NCBI GenBank assembly: GCA_020845695.1
Contig: JADLFG010000015.1
Span: 147,936 to 211,935 of the forward strand
Source of the DNA: Thermoleophilia bacterium
GTDB lineage: Bacteria; Actinomycetota; Thermoleophilia; Gaiellales; Gaiellaceae
Direction of reading: 5' to 3'
Length of the DNA: 64,000 nucleotides
In this document: positions 61,851 through 64,000 of the stretch, in pieces
Layout of the letters: the number at the start of each line of letters is the position of its first letter
Numbering within the stretch: the stretch's first letter is position 1
Translations under genes and position numbers: made by a program
Notes under the pieces: model-generated
The model's input: the letters and a program-made list of their open reading frames with translations, nothing else
Databases searched by the model: none
What the model was told of the DNA's origin: nothing

Positions 61851-62399
61851 TCAGGCGGCGTCGGGACCGTCGTCGAGCTCGGCGCCGAGGTCGGCCCAGT
61901 CCGCGGGGGCTGCGGCGGGAGGCGGCTCCGGCTGGAGCAGCGTCGGCCGATCGGACGGTGCGAGCTCCTCGGCGATCTCCCGCTCACGGCGCGCCGCGGC
62001 GTCGCGACCGGCGGCGACGGCGGACTTGAGGTCGTGGCCGGCAAGCAGCGCCGAGGCGCCGTGGGAGACCCCTTTCGCGAGCCCGGACACCTTCTGAACC
62101 GGCCGCACGACCGCCATCGACACGGCGCGGACAGCGGTGTCCGCGGCGTCGGCGGCGTCGACGGCGCTGTCCGTGACGCGGTCGACCTTGTCGAGCTGCA
62201 GGTTGACGAGGTCGAGCGTGCCGCCCACTTTGGTGGCGAGCGGCACCACCTTCTCCTCGGTTGTGCGCAGGAGGCCGGTCAGCCGCGCGAGCGTCCCGGC
62301 GAGCCGTAGCAGCATGAACGCGAGCGCGAGCCCGACGACCGCGAGGAAGGCGCTGAGTACGATCCACATCACGTCGATCGCCGAGGTCGCGAGCGCCAT
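61851..62399 (-). CDS. DUF948 domain membrane protein
   Basis: A 182-residue protein: an N-terminal membrane helix (DVMWIVLSAFLAVVGLALAFMLLRL) and an amphipathic helical domain typical of DUF948 (LLRTTEEKVVPLATKVGGTLDLVNLQLDKVDRVTDSAVDAAD). A Pro-rich acidic tail follows. Such genes sit next to alaS in many Actinobacteria; function unknown. ATG start with TAGGAT 6 bp upstream. Confidence 0.88.
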   Translation of the reverse strand: MALATSAIDVMWIVLSAFLAVVGLALAFMLLRLAGTLARLTGLLRTTEEKVVPLATKVGGTLDLVNLQLDKVDRVTDSAVDAADAADTAVRAVSMAVVRPVQKVSGLAKGVSHGASALLAGHDLKSAVAAGRDAAARREREIAEELAPSDRPTLLQPEPPPAAAPADWADLGAELDDGPDAA

Positions 62400-62405
62400 T
62401 CGGTG

Positions 62406-62411
62406 ATCCTA
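62406..62411 (-). promoter_or_regulatory. -10 element of the DUF948 gene (leaderless geometry)
   Basis: TAGGAT on the minus strand ends 6 bp before the ATG at 62399. Confidence 0.5.
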
Positions 62412-62530
62412 CTCGACGCCTCTCCCGGCGCGGCGGTCGGGCCGCGCGGTCTCGTGCCGGACGGTCATCGAAGGACGACTGCCCGGGTGACGATGCTCCC
62501 CAGCCCAGACTCGCTGAGCCGGCCAGAACG

Positions 62531-62551
62531 CTCGATGCCGACGGCATCGAG
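62531..62551 (-). terminator. Hairpin after mnmA, possible terminator
   Basis: CTCGATGCC (62531-62539), loop GAC, GGCATCGAG (62543-62551) form a perfect 9-bp stem 32 bp after the mnmA stop. No T-run follows on the minus strand. The spacer 62400-62582 is otherwise empty. Confidence 0.45.
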
Positions 62552-62582
62552 TCGCTGCCCGGCCGCCCGCGCCGGCGCTCAC

Positions 62583-63866
62583 CTACGAGGCGGCGACGAG
62601 ACCGGCGCCGACGACCACGTCGCCCTCGTAGAGAACTGCAGCCTGGCCGACCGCGAGCCCGTGGAATGGCTCGAAGAGGCCCAGCTCGAGCGTCTCCTGG
62701 GACCGGCAGCGGACCGCCGCGCCGACCGCGGGCGAGCGGTAGCGCAGCTGGGCCTCGACCCGCGTCGCGGGGACGTGGAGCGTTCCCGGTCTGACGATCA
62801 CGGCGCGGCGAGCGAGCGCGTGGCGGGGACCGACGACGACCGCGTTCCGGGCCGGGTCAGTGGCGATGGCGTAGAGCGGGCCGGCCGTCGAGGCGATGCG
62901 GAGGCCGCGCCGCTGGCCGGGAGTGAAGCGCCAGTAGCCGTCGTGCCTGCCGACCTGCCGCCCAGCGAGGTCGAGCAGCGGACCCTGGCGGGCGGGCAGT
63001 CCGTGGCGGGCGAGGAACGCGCGGTAGTCGTCGCCGCCGAGGAAGCAGGCCTCCTGGCTGTCGGCACTGGTGGCGACGTCGAGCCCGGCGGCGAGGGCGG
63101 CGGCGCGGGTGTCCTCCTTGGTGCGATTGCCCAGCGGGAGCCGCAGCCGCGGGAGCAGAGCGGGGTCGAGCCTGCCGAGCATGTAGGACTGATCCTTGGC
63201 CCGGTCGCTGCCTCGGGCGAGGAGGAGCCGGCCGCGGTGCTCGACGATGCGGGCGTAGTGACCGGTCGTGAGAGCGGCGGCGCCGATCCGCTGCGCGAAG
63301 GCATGGAGCGCCGCGAAGCGGAAGTGGCCGTTGCAGCGCACGCACGGGTTGGGGGTCTCGCCACGGGCGTACCCGGCGACGAAGGGATCGACCACGGCGG
63401 TGCGAAACGCGCCGCGCAGGTCGAGGGTGACGTGCGGGAGGCCGAGCCGGTGGCAGAGGTCCCTCGCAGCCGTCACCGCCCGGGGCGAGCAGCAGGCGCG
63501 TTCCCCGTCGGGTCCGGCCGGGTCGACCCAGAGCCGCAGCGTGACGCCGACCGGCTCGTCGCCGCCGGCCCGCGTCTCGAGGAGCGCAACCGCGGAGTCG
63601 ACGCCGCCGCTCATCGCGACCGCGACCCGCCGGGCGCTCGGCGGCGCCGCCACCGCCGGCCCGAGCGCCGCCGCCAGCGCGTCCCCCGCAAGCCCGGGAG
63701 CGGGGACCGCGGCTGCCTCGAGCAGCGTCAGCCCCCACACCGCGCGGGCCACCTCCGCCACGCCGGGTCCCTCCCCGCGCGCCTCCACGACCCGCCCCGC
63801 CGAGACGGTCAAGCGGATCCAGACCCAGTCGCATGAGTCGCCTGCATCCCCGAGCAACTCCAGCAT
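62583..63866 (-). CDS. mnmA: tRNA 2-thiouridylase MnmA with degenerate IscU-like N-terminal domain
   Basis: A 427-residue enzyme that thiolates U34 of certain tRNAs. The core starts near 80: the PP-loop VAVAMSGGVDSAVALL (SGGVDS at 86-91), catalytic cysteines in ETPNPCVRCNGHFRF and SQEACFLGG, and KDQSYMLGRL. The first 70 residues are extra. They resemble the body of IscU/NifU scaffolds (IRLTVSAGRVVEARGEGPG, a LTLLEAA helix, DALAAALG) but keep only one of three cluster cysteines (C12). The ATG at 63866 has TAGCGT 6 bp upstream. Nothing recognisable lies between 63879 and the window end. Confidence 0.9.
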   Translation of the reverse strand: MLELLGDAGDSCDWVWIRLTVSAGRVVEARGEGPGVAEVARAVWGLTLLEAAAVPAPGLAGDALAAALGPAVAAPPSARRVAVAMSGGVDSAVALLETRAGGDEPVGVTLRLWVDPAGPDGERACCSPRAVTAARDLCHRLGLPHVTLDLRGAFRTAVVDPFVAGYARGETPNPCVRCNGHFRFAALHAFAQRIGAAALTTGHYARIVEHRGRLLLARGSDRAKDQSYMLGRLDPALLPRLRLPLGNRTKEDTRAAALAAGLDVATSADSQEACFLGGDDYRAFLARHGLPARQGPLLDLAGRQVGRHDGYWRFTPGQRRGLRIASTAGPLYAIATDPARNAVVVGPRHALARRAVIVRPGTLHVPATRVEAQLRYRSPAVGAAVRCRSQETLELGLFEPFHGLAVGQAAVLYEGDVVVGAGLVAAS

Positions 63867-64000
63867 GACGTCACGCTAGCTCCATCTTCCGCGGTCGGCG
63901 AGCGTTGATGCGCTGAGTTTGCCCGTCGCTTGGCTGCCGGTCGTTGCGGCAGATCGGCGTGAGGGCTGGGATGCTGGCGTGGGATGGCGGCCCTCGATCG

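Overview
This is a gene-dense chromosomal window of very high GC, with many GTG starts. It comes from an actinobacterium, most likely of the class Thermoleophilia (Gaiellales or Solirubrobacterales grade). The inference rests on three things: actinobacterial neighbourhoods (steA-steB beside recN-nadK-tlyA; mnmA, alaS, ruvX, mltG, aroE, aroC, aroK-aroB, aroQ, pepQ, efp in order), SOS boxes of the GAAC-N4-GTTC type, and a bacterial alpha/beta glycyl-tRNA synthetase, which is uncommon in Actinobacteria. No rRNA, tRNA or CRISPR array was seen.

Layout. Positions 1-7.6 kb: tail of a DUF429 gene, then a mutagenic SOS cassette (dnaE2, imuB, a DUF6504 gene) interrupted by a lipoprotein gene. dnaE2 and imuB have near-identical promoters with two LexA boxes each. 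Positions 7.6-9.2 kb: comB, a secreted protein and a rhomboid protease. Positions 9.2-18.0 kb: a signalling island of six FHA-domain proteins and one PknB-type kinase. The kinase and two FHA proteins carry the same four-cysteine domain outside the membrane; another FHA protein carries a TolB-like propeller, another a LamG-like domain, another a trypsin/PDZ protease. Positions 18.0-26.8 kb: ppdK, a DUF4349 lipoprotein, ppsR (the PPDK regulator), glyS, glyQ and recO. Positions 26.8-35.1 kb: a P1 peptidase, mutM, pyrimidine/pentose salvage genes (deoA, deoB), ald, a Nudix hydrolase, DUF3866 and an M20 peptidase.

Positions 35.1-43.2 kb: pyrG, a GT2/MraY-like fusion, steB, steA, recN, nadK, tlyA. 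Positions 43.3-44.15 kb: a REP-associated tyrosine transposase (RAYT) flanked by an inverted pair of its own REP-like elements. More copies, intact or decayed, lie at 0.4-0.5, 21.9, 22.05, 49.5 and 49.65 kb. Positions 44.2-49.4 kb: ispA, a small helical protein, nusB, accC, a fusion of a catalytically degenerate carboxyltransferase domain with AccB, and efp. Positions 49.8-56.8 kb: pepQ-like, aroQ, aroK-aroB, aroC, a broken toxin-antitoxin pair, aroE, mltG, ruvX. Positions 57.0-63.9 kb: a secreted lamin-tail/RTX protein, alaS, a DUF948 protein, and mnmA with an N-terminal remnant of an IscU-like domain.

A general feature is leaderless expression. At least fifteen genes have a TANNNT hexamer 6-9 bp before the start codon and no Shine-Dalgarno. 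Most of the FHA genes and the secreted-protein genes instead have strong AGGAGG-like sites.
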